From Cunninghamia lanceolata (taxonomy: Eukaryota; Streptophyta; Pinopsida; Cupressales; Cupressaceae): a DNA stretch of 64,000 nt. Below the pieces are notes generated by a model that was not told where the DNA came from, did no database searches, and was given only the letters and a program-made list of their open reading frames with translations. Positions within the stretch are counted from its first letter, which is position 1. Every line of letters starts with the position of its first letter. Of this stretch, positions 34,157-46,702 are shown one piece after another. The stretch covers positions 10,814,501 to 10,878,500 of the forward strand of contig BSBN01001017.1 of NCBI GenBank assembly GCA_027924645.1, given 5' to 3'. The translations under genes were made by a program, and so were the position numbers.

Positions 34157-34840
34157 CTCAAAAAAATCATTGTTTAATTGTTCATTTTGGAACTTCAAAA
34201 GCTCATAACTTTAACAAACGATCTCCTTTTTTAGTGCCATTTTTTTGAAATTTGGTATTTTCTTATCTCTACATAATGATGTATTTTTTGTTCCTATTTT
34301 ATAAACACATATTACTTCCAACATTTTGGCCACTTTTGGGCCCTACAAAACTTTGTTATTCTAATATCTTGCATTATAAATGGACTAAATAAAAGCACAA
34401 AATATTGTAACTTGATAAAGTTGTCAACATTGACCAATTTGTGGGTTCTGTTAATTCACATGCACTCAACTTATAAATTTCTAGTACATGTACTAGTCTT
34501 GGGGGATTACACAGATATTTTGTAATAAAAAAGCTCACATATGGTTCCAAATCTACTAAGGGTGTAATCAATCTAAGTCACTAATGGGTATAACATATTA
34601 TCCATCTACCATTAACTTGGAAGAAAGAAACTACAATTTTTGGTGAGATGGAATCCTAAAGCATTATCAATGGAGTCATGTCTTGCTTCATTTGAATGGA
34701 CTTATTCTTGAACCAAGTACACATTAATAGAAATTTGCACGGGGAAATAGAAATGATCATGTCTTAGGATTAATCATTCACCACACATCATGGCCTTTGT
34801 CACACATTTAGTGCCTTTGCACTCTTTGGACCACATTATG
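34157..34840. other. AT-rich intergenic stretch, no gene seen
   Basis: There is no frame with plausible composition, no repeat ends and no RNA-like structure. It follows the LINE tail directly. Confidence 0.55.
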
Positions 34841-34844
34841 GGAA

Positions 34845-35870
34845 ATGTATGGAGATCCAATTGAACATCCATTGTTAGATGATTTTTGTATGGAAATATT
34901 TATTCTTCTTGATTATTATGAGAATCCATTATATGATGATGATACTAAAGAGGAACTTTCTTATTGGGAAAGTCTAAAGTGTTCTAATGACATAGAGACC
35001 TCTAATATTTCTTCTCCTCATCCTAAACCTCTAGCATTGGTAGATATTATACCACCTCTACCTACCCCATTGACAAAGATCTTAGGTTATTTGCATGCTA
35101 TGATAAATTCTCTTTAGCATGTTCACACTTGTCTTCTTGATCACTGAGATATCTACTTATCAAACGTCCATTAGTTTTTTGAAGAATCTCACATTCTTGA
35201 TATTGACAACATCATTGAGGACACATGTCTTCTCTTTGATGATAGCTCCCACTGAGTTACATCATCTCTTATTCTAGATCCTCTTGTACTATCTTTGCCA
35301 CATCATGCTACTATCTTGAAACATCCTAATTCACATTAGCTTAGATCTCACGCTTTTGTGGTCACTATTCTTGAATCTTGTATGAAACATTCATAGTTCA
35401 ATATCGACATTCAGACACATGAGTAGCTTAGATAGGACCATACATCTTTATTCCTTCCTATATTCCACCATTTGAGTGGGAATTCAAGAGTCTTACAACT
35501 CAAGGTTTCTTTCTTCTAAAAGTAAGACACATCATATGTTGTAGATGGACCTACTACAACATCGCTATTCTACATTTTACATTGATTTTCCCTCTTCTCT
35601 TTGTGGAGGAACACATGGGACTTAACTTATAGGGATTTCAAGACACTATCACTTATAGGGGCTATCTTGTCTTCCTTTTCATGCCACAATTGGGATGGAA
35701 TTTTGTCCTATGGATTTTCTACTTTTCTACTTTTGGGGGTACACTCTTTTTGTACATTGGAGTTCTTTCAAATTGTACATGGATACCTTATATGGATTGC
35801 CTCAACCAAGACCCATTTCTTTATTACCTCAATTGCACTTAAGGCGGGTTTTATGTAATTAATTATTTTT
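34845..35870 (+). pseudogene. Decayed reading frame of unknown identity
   Basis: The best part is 34845-35117 (MYGDPIEHPLLDDFCMEIF), acidic and then Pro-rich. The same frame can be followed past a TAG at 35117 with sparse stops: HTCLLDH, HILDIDNIIEDTCLLFDDSSH and LRSHAFVVTILESC to about 35400, and less clearly to 35870. Replacing the occasional TAG/TGA would give a long acidic protein, so it looks like an old coding region rather than chance. I do not recognise the family. A spacer frame of a large LTR retrotransposon is possible but unproven. Confidence 0.4.
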
Positions 35871-36298
35871 TGCATCTTATATTAAGTTGGCTAAGGTATT
35901 TAATACTATTTACTTGGGTAAATTAAGAACTAAGAGCACATGTCATCTCCTTAATTAATCGGAGCACATGCCACCTCTACCTCATTCAAATTCTTGATTG
36001 ACAGTAGTTAGGTTCCACATCTCCCTCATTAAGATCATTTCACTTGGTCAAGATGAGTTCACTTGACACTTTTGTTCCTACAGTTGAGTTAGTCCTCTAG
36101 TTTACCATTCTCCTCTAGGACACTTGTCACCTTGACTTGTGCATTCTAGAGCCTATATTGTAGCCTATATCCTTTTTATGTACATTGAACACCTTGAATA
36201 TATATTATAGTGTTGTGATTCTGATTGTTTGTTCATGGGTAGATTTGTATTTATGAAAAATTCTAGCATTCTTGAGTCTTCATTCCTTGACTAGTCTT
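35871..36298. other. Intergenic stretch left of the solo LTR
   Basis: No gene is seen. The sequence GAACACCTTGAATATATATTATAG with a following T-rich run near 36190 resembles the end of an LTR transcript region, but no partner was found. Confidence 0.4.
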
Positions 36299-36303
36299 AC
36301 TAT

Positions 36304-36866
36304 TGTTAGGGATTGCATGCAGAAGATATCAGTTAAATGCAATAAAGATTAAACAGAGGAATGAAAATACACAAAAATAATAATAGTGAGAGACAATTTT
36401 TAATGTGGTTCACCCAAACTCGGGCTACATCCACCAATAGAGAGTCCAATATTATTATCTAGTAAATCAAATCGATTACAACTAGAAATCCTTGCAACTC
36501 AATACCGCTGCAAAATGCTACAATACTTCAACGGAAACCCTAACCCTTAGCCGCTTTTATCAAGCCTTATGTTGGTTACAAAATAGGGTTTTTTATGTCA
36601 TCCAATAGAAAAATAACTCCTGACGCCTTTATAAAATAATAAAATTCATTTGAGGTTTCAAGGGCGCTGCCCCTCGACCCTGCCCTATATCATGACAGGG
36701 AGCATGCCAGGGGTGCTGCCCCTTGAACCTATCTTGGGGGCACTGCCCCCAAATCCTCGCAAGGGGCACTGTCCCTTGACCCCATTAAATAATTTGGGGG
36801 AAAATTGTGTTGATAAAAGTGGGGTAAATTTAACCTCTGAGTCTGATTAGGGTCCATATAACAACA
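36304..36866 (-). repeat. Solo LTR of the B family
   Basis: It begins TGTTAGGGATTGCATGCAGAAG and ends ATAACAACA, with the exact duplication ACTAT at 36299-36303 and 36867-36871 and no internal region. It matches the B LTRs over the first 250 bp (TTCACCCAAACTCGGGCTAC and GAGAGTCCAATATTATTATC are identical). Its middle holds an expanded GC-rich block (36655-36785). It is what remains after recombination between two LTRs of an older insertion. Confidence 0.9.
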
Positions 36867-36871
36867 ACTAT

Positions 36872-38785
36872 TTTTATAAGGCAATTTTACAATAGGTATA
36901 GTTTTTAATATTATTATATTTATATTATGTGGAACCTACAACAAATTCTATTGATGGTTGACATTTGTCTCTTCACTAGGCATATTATAGAACTTTTAAC
37001 ACCAAATATGGGTTTGTTAGGATTACCTCCTATAATACAACTTGCATAAATAGAGATATATAAATATTTATATACTTGAATAAATAATTCCATGTTCATT
37101 AGAAAAGTATTTTAAATTAAAAACCAATTAGGAAACTCAAAGAATGGACATTTAGAAAAAAACACACATATAATATATATTTAGAAACATAATTATAAAG
37201 CACCATAATTCATGGAGATGTGGAACTATTATACATTTAGAAAAAGCATGTTTATTGATGATTGACACATATTTTCTAAAAAATAGAAAAAGTTAACTAA
37301 TAATATTTTTTTAATACTTCTCATGCCTTTGATTTGGTGGTGAGTTATTAGAGTTCATAAACATAGATAGACAATGGTGTATAGCCATGCCTAAACTTTC
37401 AAGAGGAATAATTATCATGTATACATCTTGAGATTGGGAAATGGAGGTGAAATGACAAGGTTCATTGTAATCCTCTCACTTTAATATATTATTCATCTTA
37501 TGTCAAACCAAGTAGTACCCATGGCTATCTGAAGTAGGGATCTTAAGAATGTAACCAACATTTTTTGGCACTCCAAATTGAAATTGTAGAATTTAAAGTA
37601 CTGAATTGAACCTATGCTAGGAAAATAAATGCTTATGATTTCAAAAGAAAATTGCTTAAAGGAAACTATCCTAGGAAATTTAGTGCTTGTGTGAATTGAA
37701 AACTAAATTATTTGAAATGAAAGACCTTGAAATTTTTATATTTTCTATGATAACAATTTTCCAACAAATTAAAAAGAAGAATCTTTAAGGAATAATTAAA
37801 AGACTGGCCTATAGGTTAAAACACATACACTACAAAAGTAACTAACACATGAACTCACATTTCAATAGTCACATATGCAAATAAAAAAATGATAGAAAAG
37901 AAATACTTATCTACAACATGTAGATTGATTCTTCTTTCTCTTGGGTGAGTGGTCTGCTCCTTTAGAAGAACAAAAATGTTCTTAAATTCACATGCAACTA
38001 CTTATACTCATAACTTGGATAATATGCCCAGATTAATGTAACTCATAGTGTTCAAGTTTGATGAAAGAAATTACATAAAATATTATAACTCAAAAGTATT
38101 TTTTTTATTAGAAAAACTATATCTTAAAAACATAACTCTTCTCTAATCTCATTTCTATCTCTATCTGGTTCAACTATTTCTTCCTTTTTCTAGAATGTAT
38201 TAAACTTCAAAATATTCCTATCCTTTTTCCTATATTACAAAATCATTCCTATATTCCCACTGCTATAATAATTGAACACAAGGACTGAAACTTATAATCA
38301 CAAATGAGTAATTGTTCAAAAGAACAATCACTACTTAATTTGCATGTGCCAATGAATTGACACTTCCAGTTAATGGTGCTAGCAACACACCCCTGCAATT
38401 AACTAAAGGTGGAATGGTTCCTACAATTTAGATAAAAAAAATAAGGCTTGATTTTATTTACGACTAGCCACAAACTACTGGAGTTGTATGCTATTAGGGT
38501 TGTCTTTTCTAGAGCTAGAGGCTTTGAAGCTATAGAGGTTTGCCTTTTCTAGAGTTGGAGGCTTTGGAACTATGTAATCCCACCTTTTATAGAGATAGAG
38601 GCTTCAAAATTATCAATTACTTCTTCTAGAGTTGACACTTTAAGAGTTTACCAAAATTGACCCCATTTTTAGCAAAAATTGCAACTTCTATTCAAACATT
38701 TTTATGAGTAACATTAACAATTAAAATTAAATAAACAACCAAAATTAGGCTAAATTACACATCCTATTTCCATCTCAAACAAGTA
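36872..38785. other. AT-rich intergenic stretch, no gene seen
   Basis: There are only short chance frames. Near 38490-38630 the phrase AGAG(T/C)TAGAGGCTTTG with variants recurs about four times at irregular spacing of 40-60 bp, a weak local repeat. Confidence 0.55.
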
Positions 38786-38790
38786 ATAAT

Positions 38791-39200
38791 TTGAGTACTA
38801 TCATTAAATCCACATGGAGGGATGGAGAGAAAGAGAAACATGTGATTACTTTATGGAAAAATAATGAGGTAATAATTGGACTTGTCATGAAACTCCCTAG
38901 TAAATTTAGTTTGGAGAGAATAGCTTTAGCCTTTTGTATAAGATTACTAATGACTGCTAGCACTATTCGTGTGGTTGTTGGTTACAAGGTTTTGGATTAG
39001 GATTATTATTGTTTCTATAGTATTCAATGGATCTTAATCTTCTTATCAAACACCATGGATCTTATCCAATATGAAAGAATAGTAAAAAGGTTGGAAGAAG
39101 CTTATGTGGATAACAAATATAGGCTAAGAGGAATTGCAACAATTGATGGTTATGATATTCAAAGTGATGATGAGGATATCATCAACATATTCACAATTTA
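38791..39200 (+). pseudogene. Short decayed frame of unknown identity
   Basis: The frame from 38791 (MSTIIKSTWRDGEKEKHV) is open for 69 codons. It then continues past one TAG at 38998-39000 for a further 66 codons to a TAA near 39199, including YERIVKRLEEAYVDNKYRL and the acidic IDGYDIQSDDEDIIN. 137 codons with one stop in DNA this AT-rich is unusual. It is not a family I recognise, and no promoter or partner gene is nearby. Confidence 0.3.
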
Positions 39201-40243
39201 AAAAATGGTATCCTTGGAAGGCATTAAAGAATTAGAAAAGGCTATTTAATATGTGCTCATGTCTACATCCTTAGACCAACTCTAGGAGCTACTCAATGAA
39301 AGAAAAATATTTTTTTGGAAGATACATGTGAGTGGGTAAATTCATGGCTTAAAATTTTTAATGTATCATATTTCATATAAGGAAGGATACACCTTCCTAG
39401 GAAGTAGTGAAGAAGAAAATAGTAAGAATTAGCCTTGCAGTTTATTCAAATTTTGCAACTCAACCTGTGTGACTAGGCATATAATTTTTTTTTGCATTAC
39501 AAACTACAACACCGTTTCTATTGGTGTTTAGCTAAAAAATTTATATAAATTTATATTTCATATAAAGGAAGCTGATCCAAAGTCAACTATTTGCATATTT
39601 AAAGAAATGTTATTGTGTAGTTTTTTTCATCAAAGTTTTAGACATCATGGGATAAACCCACAATAGTGAGTCCCAAACTTGGGACATTATATTTTTGAAC
39701 TCAGATGGGGAAGAAATTTGTAAGATATCTTCATTTGAAGATATCTCTTCGAACGAAGGAGCCTTTGTTTGAATATTTTGCAGAAATCAACTTCGAACAA
39801 AGGTTTTCCTTCATTCATAGATAATATTCATTCGAAGGTATTATTTTATTGATTGTGAATCAATAAAACAATACCTTTGAATGAAGATAATATTTTATTG
39901 TTTTTTAAAACAATATATGAGGTGAAAAAGTCATTTTCTCTTGTCATTTCTCTCTCAAAAAGCCACAGACAGGGTAGAATGGATTGTGACTTGGGGGACA
40001 GTGTTGAGGATGACTCTCTATAGAAATAAAATTGATTCTCCACCATTTTAGCACATGGCTTTCCACAAAGGTGTCTAGGGTACTATCGATGTTAGCAAGT
40101 GAAGCATACATTATCAATTTTCCATTTTTTACCAAGTATTTCTCTTCTACTAGTTGGTGAAAATTTGTAATATGGTAAATGTAGTATATTTTCAATACTT
40201 TATAGTCAAAATTTTGATAGATTAAAATCTATAATATTAATCT
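39201..40243. other. AT-rich stretch containing a stem-loop cluster
   Basis: No gene is seen. Perfect 11-bp arms AGATATCTTCA/TGAAGATATCT (39723-39733 and 39736-39746) form one hairpin. A larger one has arms of about 29 bp at 39826-39854 and 39858-39886 around a 3-base loop with two or three mismatches. The motifs TTCGAA and TTCATTCGAAGG recur between them. Confidence 0.6.
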
Positions 40244-40580
40244 GAAACTGTAAAACATCAAATTGAAACCCTAAAATGTTAAACTGGAACCCTAAAATGT
40301 CAAATTGAAACCCTAAAACAATAATTTGAAACCCTAATAAGTGAATTTTGAAACCCTAAAACATCAATTTGAAACCCTGATAATGAATATTGAAACCCTA
40401 AAATGTTTATTTGAAACCTTAAACATCTATTTTGAAACCCTAAAACATTTATTTAAAACCCTAAAATGTGGATGTGAAACCCTAAGTTGTAAATCTTAAA
40501 CCCTAATTTCTAGATTATAAACCCTAAAATTTCTATGTGAAAACCTAATTTCTAAATTATAAATCCTAATTTATAAATTA
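40244..40580. repeat. 21-bp minisatellite built on the telo-box AAACCCTAA
   Basis: Sixteen units of about 21 bp start with (T/G)AAACCCTAA, at 40244, 40265, 40286, 40307, 40328, 40350 and then every 21 bp to 40560. The core is strongly conserved and the following 10-12 bases drift (AATGTTTATTT, TTTCTAGATTA). The first and last units are the most degenerate. Confidence 0.93.
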
Positions 40581-42240
40581 GAAATTTCTATTTAAAAATG
40601 TTTGTAGTAGCTAACTTTGCAAGCATACATAGTAGTTACATGTAATATCATAGGACATCCATTTTTTTAGAAATGTAGTATGGAGTCTTATCTATATACA
40701 ACTAAGGTTTGGAGGTGTGACTCATCATGCAATGCACCACATCAACACATCTAGTGAGAAGTGTCCTTTAAAATGAACTTTTAAAGGTTTGACCAAAACT
40801 TTATTATGAAGTCCCTATTAGTTGAAAAAAAAATCACTTGTTTTTAGAAAAACATCATATTCTTATTTAAATTATTTAACTTATATGAAACCTTAATGAT
40901 CTCAATACCTATTAGTAACCATGAATCTTGTTATCTCTTACTTTTTTATCCAACACAAATGACACAATAGTTGAACACAAAATACTCTAAATATTCAATC
41001 AATGCCTCATTATTAGTTTTTAATTATCTATAGGGGTACTATCTTAAAATAATGCATTATAAATCAATTTGTGATCTCTTTCTTTTGTGTTGATTCAATG
41101 GGATCTACTATTCCCTGTTTTAAATCTAAGCCTTTTCCATTACATCCCAATTTCTATAAGATAGAAAATCCTTTAGCATATTTACTAGTTAGTGTAGAAA
41201 ATGATAAATTAGGAATCAATTCAACACTATTTTGGGAACCATGAGTAGAGATACCTCCATTGTGAGAAGTATCTTGATGAAGAGCCAAAGTTGGTTGTTC
41301 ATGTGTATCAAACTTTCCATGTATGAAGGAGTAATAGTAGAATATCTATTGAAACTTTGTCATATTCTTCCTTACATGATGTCATAAAATCTAAGGATCC
41401 CTAATCATCCTCAAAATTAACATGAGGTGTGAATGAGAGAGGAATAGTATAACTAGTCTTAACCATTTGAACAAGAATATCATGACATATGTAGAAAGAA
41501 TAGCATCACTAGTATTAATCATATCATGCGCAATAACGGTATAAGAAACTTCATGATGGGTAACCATGAATCTTGTTATAGATCTAGAACCTTTATATCA
41601 GTTCAATAACCACAAGTCCTTTTAATTTGTTGTACAAATATTTAATCCAAATTTGTTGTCAACTAGATCTCCTTGAATTTGAATGTCACCATATTTAACT
41701 ATGACATTTATAATGGTCCATGCTCTTGAAAAAATTGGGGAGGAGGTGACTCATGAAATTTGTAAAAGAAATTTTGAATCTTTTTCAATGGTGAATTAGT
41801 TTAGATCTATAATGTTAACATAATAAGGAATTACAAAAAATGGTACTATTGTCTTACATAAAATTTACCTACTATTATCTTAGTTTGAGAGCTTGTTTCT
41901 ATACATCTATATATATTTTAGATGAAAACATAAGGTCCCAAATATAGATCTTAGTGGGTATTTTTAAGTTGATCAATCACCTCATACTTCTTAGGTGCAT
42001 TTCAAGTATGTGATCTCTATTAAATGCATGAAAAGTAGGTATGGGAGTAGATAAAGGTGGCCTACAATGAAAAGTAGGACAGTTTGATGTATAGGCCATA
42101 TGAACAAGAACATCATGACATATATAGAAAGAATAGTATCACCAGTCTTAACCATATGTATCATGTGAAATAATGGTAGAAGCAACCTCATGACGAGTAA
42201 CCATGAATCTTGGTATAGATCTAAACTTTATATCAATAAT
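40581..42240. other. Intergenic stretch with a dispersed 140-bp duplication
   Basis: There is no supported gene. The segment around 41470-41600 (CATGACATATGTAGAAAGAA to AACCATGAATCTTG) recurs at about 42110-42225 with roughly 80% identity and the same orientation. The minus-strand frame over the second copy is not convincing as a protein. Confidence 0.5.
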
Positions 42241-42266
42241 AACCACAAGTACTATATGAATAATGG

Positions 42267-43170
42267 GAGCTAGTAGTTGAGTGGCATGTCCTATTGTTGA
42301 TATAGTTCTCATGGTTATAGGATTTAGTCTTCTAACATATTTATACTATATATTGTCAATAATTATTCCACATATAAATAAAAAAATATGACCAAATGCT
42401 AATTAGTATGGACCCTTAAACAATACTCTTGCATAGGAATAGAAAGAGAAGGAACAATATAGTTCATGTACACTCATGTGAAAGTGCTTTATATTCCTTG
42501 AATTTTCATAAATTGGATATCTATTATATTCACAAGTAATTTTTTTAATTTATGTTGATAATTTAAAGATTTTATTATCAATCTAACTTAATAAACAACT
42601 ATGATTACATCCATATAGTGGTAGATGTCTTACTGAATCAAATAGATTAATAGAGATTGTTTAATGACAAGGTCATGTTGTAGTGGTAGAAGCTTGTAGA
42701 TACCATAAATCTACAATTTTTGTTTGAGTAATATATTGAAATAATACGAGCTAGTAGTTGAGCAATCCATCCTAGAATTGTTGATATAGTACTCATAGTT
42801 TTACAATTTAGTCTTTCAACATATTTATACTATATATTGTCAATAATTATTCCACATGTATAAATAAAAAAAACATGATCAAATGCTAATCAATATGGAC
42901 CCTTAAATAACACTCTTTCATAGGAATGGAAAGAGTAGGAACAATATAGTTCATGTGTACACTCAAGTGAAAGTGCTTTATACTCCTTGAATTTTAATAA
43001 ATTAGATATATATTATGTTCACAAGTAGTTTTATTATTTATTTTGATAATTTAAAGATTTTATTATTAATCTAACTTAATAAACAACTACCATTGCAACC
43101 ATATAGTGATAGATGCCTTCTCATCAACTAAGTTAATAAAGATTTTTTAATGACAAGGTAATGTTGTAGC
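42267..43170. repeat. Tandem duplication with 481-bp period
   Basis: The phrase GAGCTAGTAGTTGAG at 42267 recurs at 42748, and the two units stay aligned with about 85-90% identity to AATGACAAGGT-ATGTTGTAG (ending near 42682 and 43170). Only small indels separate them. Neither unit carries a plausible frame or terminal repeats. Confidence 0.85.
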
Positions 43171-43174
43171 AAAG

Positions 43175-44390
43175 AGATGATGGTGGTTCTAGGTTATCTC
43201 TTTAGGTCCTCTCTTCTCTAGAAATTTTATCTACTTTTGTGATCTTCCATGGATTTTTCTAAATCTTGAATGAATGTAATACCATATTCAAAACAATTTA
43301 CTCCAATGATTCTTTAAATGTGGAGAGGTGTGTAGTATTATCAGTGAAAACATTCAATTGAAGTTTACAATTTAAAGTTAATTATATTTTTTTAATATGT
43401 TTAAAAAGATTAAATTTATTCTACTTGATCACGCTCATAATTTGTAAGTTCTCAAATTCTGTGTAGTCACTATCTGATATCATTGTCTAGCAGAATGATT
43501 TTCCTGCTATCTTCATCACATCCTTGTCAACTTGTGGATAAGAAAATTAAATAGCCATTAGTACATAAAAGGCCACTAAAATGGTTCAACTTGAAGAAAC
43601 AAGGAGAGAAAGCACTAAAAACATTGGATTTCATTTTTCATAATTAAATGAAATAGACTTCATTTTTCATTAAATGAAATGTAATATTTGTAACTTACAA
43701 GTATCTATAACGAAATAGACTTCATTTTTCATTATGTAATATTTCCTTGTAATTTAGAACTTATGAGTTGAAATGCTTGTGTAGTAATAATTTAGCCTAT
43801 TTATATAAGTTAAAAATTTGATAATCTAGGATGTATAGTGAACTAGCTATCCATCTATTATTTTCCTAGATTTATGTCTTTACTTTTAAAAGAGAAAATT
43901 AACTAACATAGGAACTATATCATGTTATGTTCCTTCTCTATAGTATATTTACATGTTTTTGATAGGGATATATGGATTCAATTTTTAGGTATACAGATAG
44001 GGAGATAAGTAGATTGAAGTTAATTTTAGATTGAAGTTAATCATAGGGGTTTATAGGTTAAATTGTGAGAAGATATTGGATAGTTTATTTTGTATTAGAT
44101 GTTCATCAAGGGGTGTTAATGTTTATATTTCAATGAGACTTTAGCTTCTATTCTTTCCCAAATGTAGGAAAAGGTCTCTAGTGATGTTCCATTGAGCACA
44201 ATCCAACTAAAAGTGTCAAAAGAAGCTATTAAGACCCAATGTTTTCCTTAGTATGCCCCTAAACCTCATATTAGGGCATATTAGGTGACTAGGTGTGTAT
44301 GCCCTTAGATGGCACCATTGATTTACCCTAGATTTCTTGTTTCCCATGGTCACTATCATAATAACAACCAAATTCCATTATATTTTTCAT
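43175..44390. other. AT-rich intergenic stretch, no gene seen
   Basis: Short direct repeats of TAATGAAATAGACTTCATTTTTCAT occur near 43620-43720. From about 44240 the frame continuing into 44396 begins to be traceable with several stops. Confidence 0.5.
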
Positions 44391-44395
44391 GATAG

Positions 44396-44732
44396 TTGTA
44401 TGCTAAGGTTCATTTAGGCCTCAACATCAACTATTTTGATTTATCTCCACATTTGGGGCAAGGGCATAGTAGGGTATGTGACAAGGATGCATATTGTCAC
44501 ACACATCAAGCACTTCTTACTAATAGGACCTTTATTGGTGAGACGATGCCTATGATCTCTCTATCCCTCAATAATATTGGTGATCATGTGGTCATTGCTT
44601 CCTAACGGGAAGCAATTGAGAGTATTGTTGAGATTGCTATGCAAACGTAGGCGATATCTACAGATTGTGTGGGATAGTACTTGATAAGGCATCCACATAG
44701 GTCACCTAGTCATTTAGATCCCTATCATGTTG
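44396..44732 (+). pseudogene. Decayed reading frame interrupted by element F
   Basis: The frame reads YAKVHLGLNINYFDLSPHLG, then DAYCHTHQALLTNRTFIGET, ISLSLNNIGDHVVIAS, and past stops REAIESIVEIAMQT and HPHRSPSHLDPYHV up to the insertion site of F. It continues after F at 57402 as VGIPSLEDLDHIIVDGQM. The first codon at 44396 is TTG, so the true start is upstream or lost. The continuity across F shows that one reading frame existed before insertion. I do not recognise the family. It could be an old transposon protein. Confidence 0.45.
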
Positions 44733-44999
44733 TGTTGGGAAAATGTGTCTCAATCTTGCAATTATATAAGGTTTATTGTTGATAGGATATATAGATTTAT
44801 ATATATTTCCTAGTTACACTGATAGGTGTAATATATAATGGGAGCATGGGGTGGAGTGGGATGCGTGTTAACATTTTTTTGTTAACAAAAACTATTAAAT
44901 GGCTGACATACATTAAATTAATGATATATTGTAAATTTGGACCATTCATTATTAGGTTTTAGATCTGATGGTAGATATTTTGTTGGCTTGTCTTGTCTT
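44733..44999 (+). repeat. 5' LTR of F, first half
   Basis: It begins TGTTGGGAAAATGTGTCTC and matches 56766 onward. It stops at the GTCTT where E begins. The second half is 52284-52562, beginning with the second GTCTT. The joined 5' LTR (541 bp) lacks about 90 bp present in the 3' LTR, and the junction of that gap lies inside the GTCTT target of E. Confidence 0.93.
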
Positions 45000-46367
45000 T
45001 GTTGGAATTAGGTCAGATAACTGAGAGGGGGGTGAATCAGTTGTCCCAAAAAAATTAACACTTGTAGAAATTAATTCTTGTTTTCACTTAAAATAGATTA
45101 ATGATGTAAAAATTAAAGTATGAATCAACAACACATGAGCAGAAGCAAATAAACACACTTGACACCAAGATTTTTAACGTGGAAACCCATTTAAGGGAAA
45201 ACCACTGTGGGAGTTAACCCACAAGATTCATACCCTGTTAAAAGTACTTGAAAGAAATGGGAAGGCACTTGCCTTCGGGCACACTGCCCAGAGCTCACTG
45301 CTTAAAGAGGCTCACTACCTACAGGAATTTATATTTAATATAGAAAGATTTAACTGAGAAATAGCATCTTCATTATGCCTGGTTCAATCTCGTTGAAAGC
45401 TCACAAAGACTTCTACTCTGCCCCAAACACTTCTTCACTATCTTTTCATCCTTTGCTGCTCTTGTTCTTCTGCTTCTCCTCTTCCCTATTCTGCCTCTGA
45501 ACCTTTTGTAGGATTTTATCATTTTTGCACAAGGATGATTTTCCACAACTCAACAACACTCCTTTATTATATGCTTCATCAACCTTGGAATAAACATCAA
45601 GGTCGGCACTACAAGCATCTGACTTAATGTGAATCACTAAGTTGTCGGCCAAGCATAAATGGGACTCACATATTCCTTAATCAACACACCACACTCCATA
45701 GGATTGCTCTTAGATCATCTGCAACACACTTGAATCGTCTGGTCAGCCAAGACTAGGAAGAACAGCAACACCAAAGAAGAAATCTTCAACAACATGCTCA
45801 ATCTTCAATGTGGACCTCCAACACAGAAGGCACATGATCTAGAGACCTCCACAAGCTCATTGAATTCAGCAATAACATCTGCACTACTCCAAATCAATAG
45901 AATCACTTGAATCTTCATCTGGTACCTTAAGAACACTACGTGCCATGACTGTCATACTAGAAAGATTGCTTGCAGACCTACAAACCACAAACCACTTGAG
46001 TTGATGACACACACTAACTTCCCAAACATGTCTTTAGATCTGTAGATCATAGTGTTTTATTTACGGAGCAATCCAGACCAATTTCCTGTCACTCTAACTC
46101 TTTTGAACACTGCAAAACCTGGTTCCACTCAGATGGCCATAACTTCTTCAAATCTTTATGTGGGCCTCTCAAATCTTAACTGGAGCTACTTCAGACAATC
46201 CTCTACACAACCAGTTGGTCCACATACTTAGATCTTCATCAATTTTCTCAATATCCTCAACATTTCAGTCTTCTAACCAGGTAATAAAATAGGATACAGT
46301 TGACATCAATGGCAACAAGGATATGTTGACATCAATGACAACACTGCGTAGGCACCTATTTGCAACA
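45000..46367 (-). repeat. 3' LTR of element E
   Basis: It begins TGTTGGAATTAGG and ends TTTGCAACA. The arm ATATGTTGACATCAATGAC at 46321-46339 pairs with 46380-46398 across the LTR end. A TATA-like TATAATAAAGG is on the minus strand around 45561-45571. Confidence 0.95.
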
Positions 46368-46379
46368 ATCTCCCCCTTT
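46368..46379 (-). promoter_or_regulatory. Polypurine tract of element E inside a stem-loop
   Basis: The minus strand reads AAAGGGGGAGAT against the LTR. The flanking arms pair at 18 of 19 positions. A second tract with LTR-end-like sequence is at 46521-46560. Confidence 0.88.
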
Positions 46380-46702
46380 GTCATTGATGGCAACATATGA
46401 TGTGAAAAACTGATTTAACCATCAAGACAAGAACTTCTCCATCTTTCTCCTATCACACCTACAACTATTTTTCTTTAGAGCTCCCCCTTTTATCAGCAAC
46501 TAGTTTTTTACATGACTTCTCTCCCCCTTTGACATCAATGGAAAATGGCACATATTTGCAATCTTTTCTCCCCCTTTTTGTTTCAGACTGATCTCTAAAA
46601 TTTGTATACTGACTACTTCCCCTAAGTAGTACCTCCTTAACATCAATCCAGATCACAAGATATGACTGTGAATTCCACCGGACTGATGCACCCTAGTGCA
46701 TC

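Noticed and set aside
36650..36850. Pro/Leu-rich frame in the solo LTR.
   Set aside because: It is produced by the palindromic GGGGCACTGCCCC units of the LTR.
40244..40580. Interstitial telomere array.
   Set aside because: The units are 21 bp with one telo-box each, not contiguous CCCTAAA repeats, so it is a minisatellite containing the motif rather than a telomere tract.
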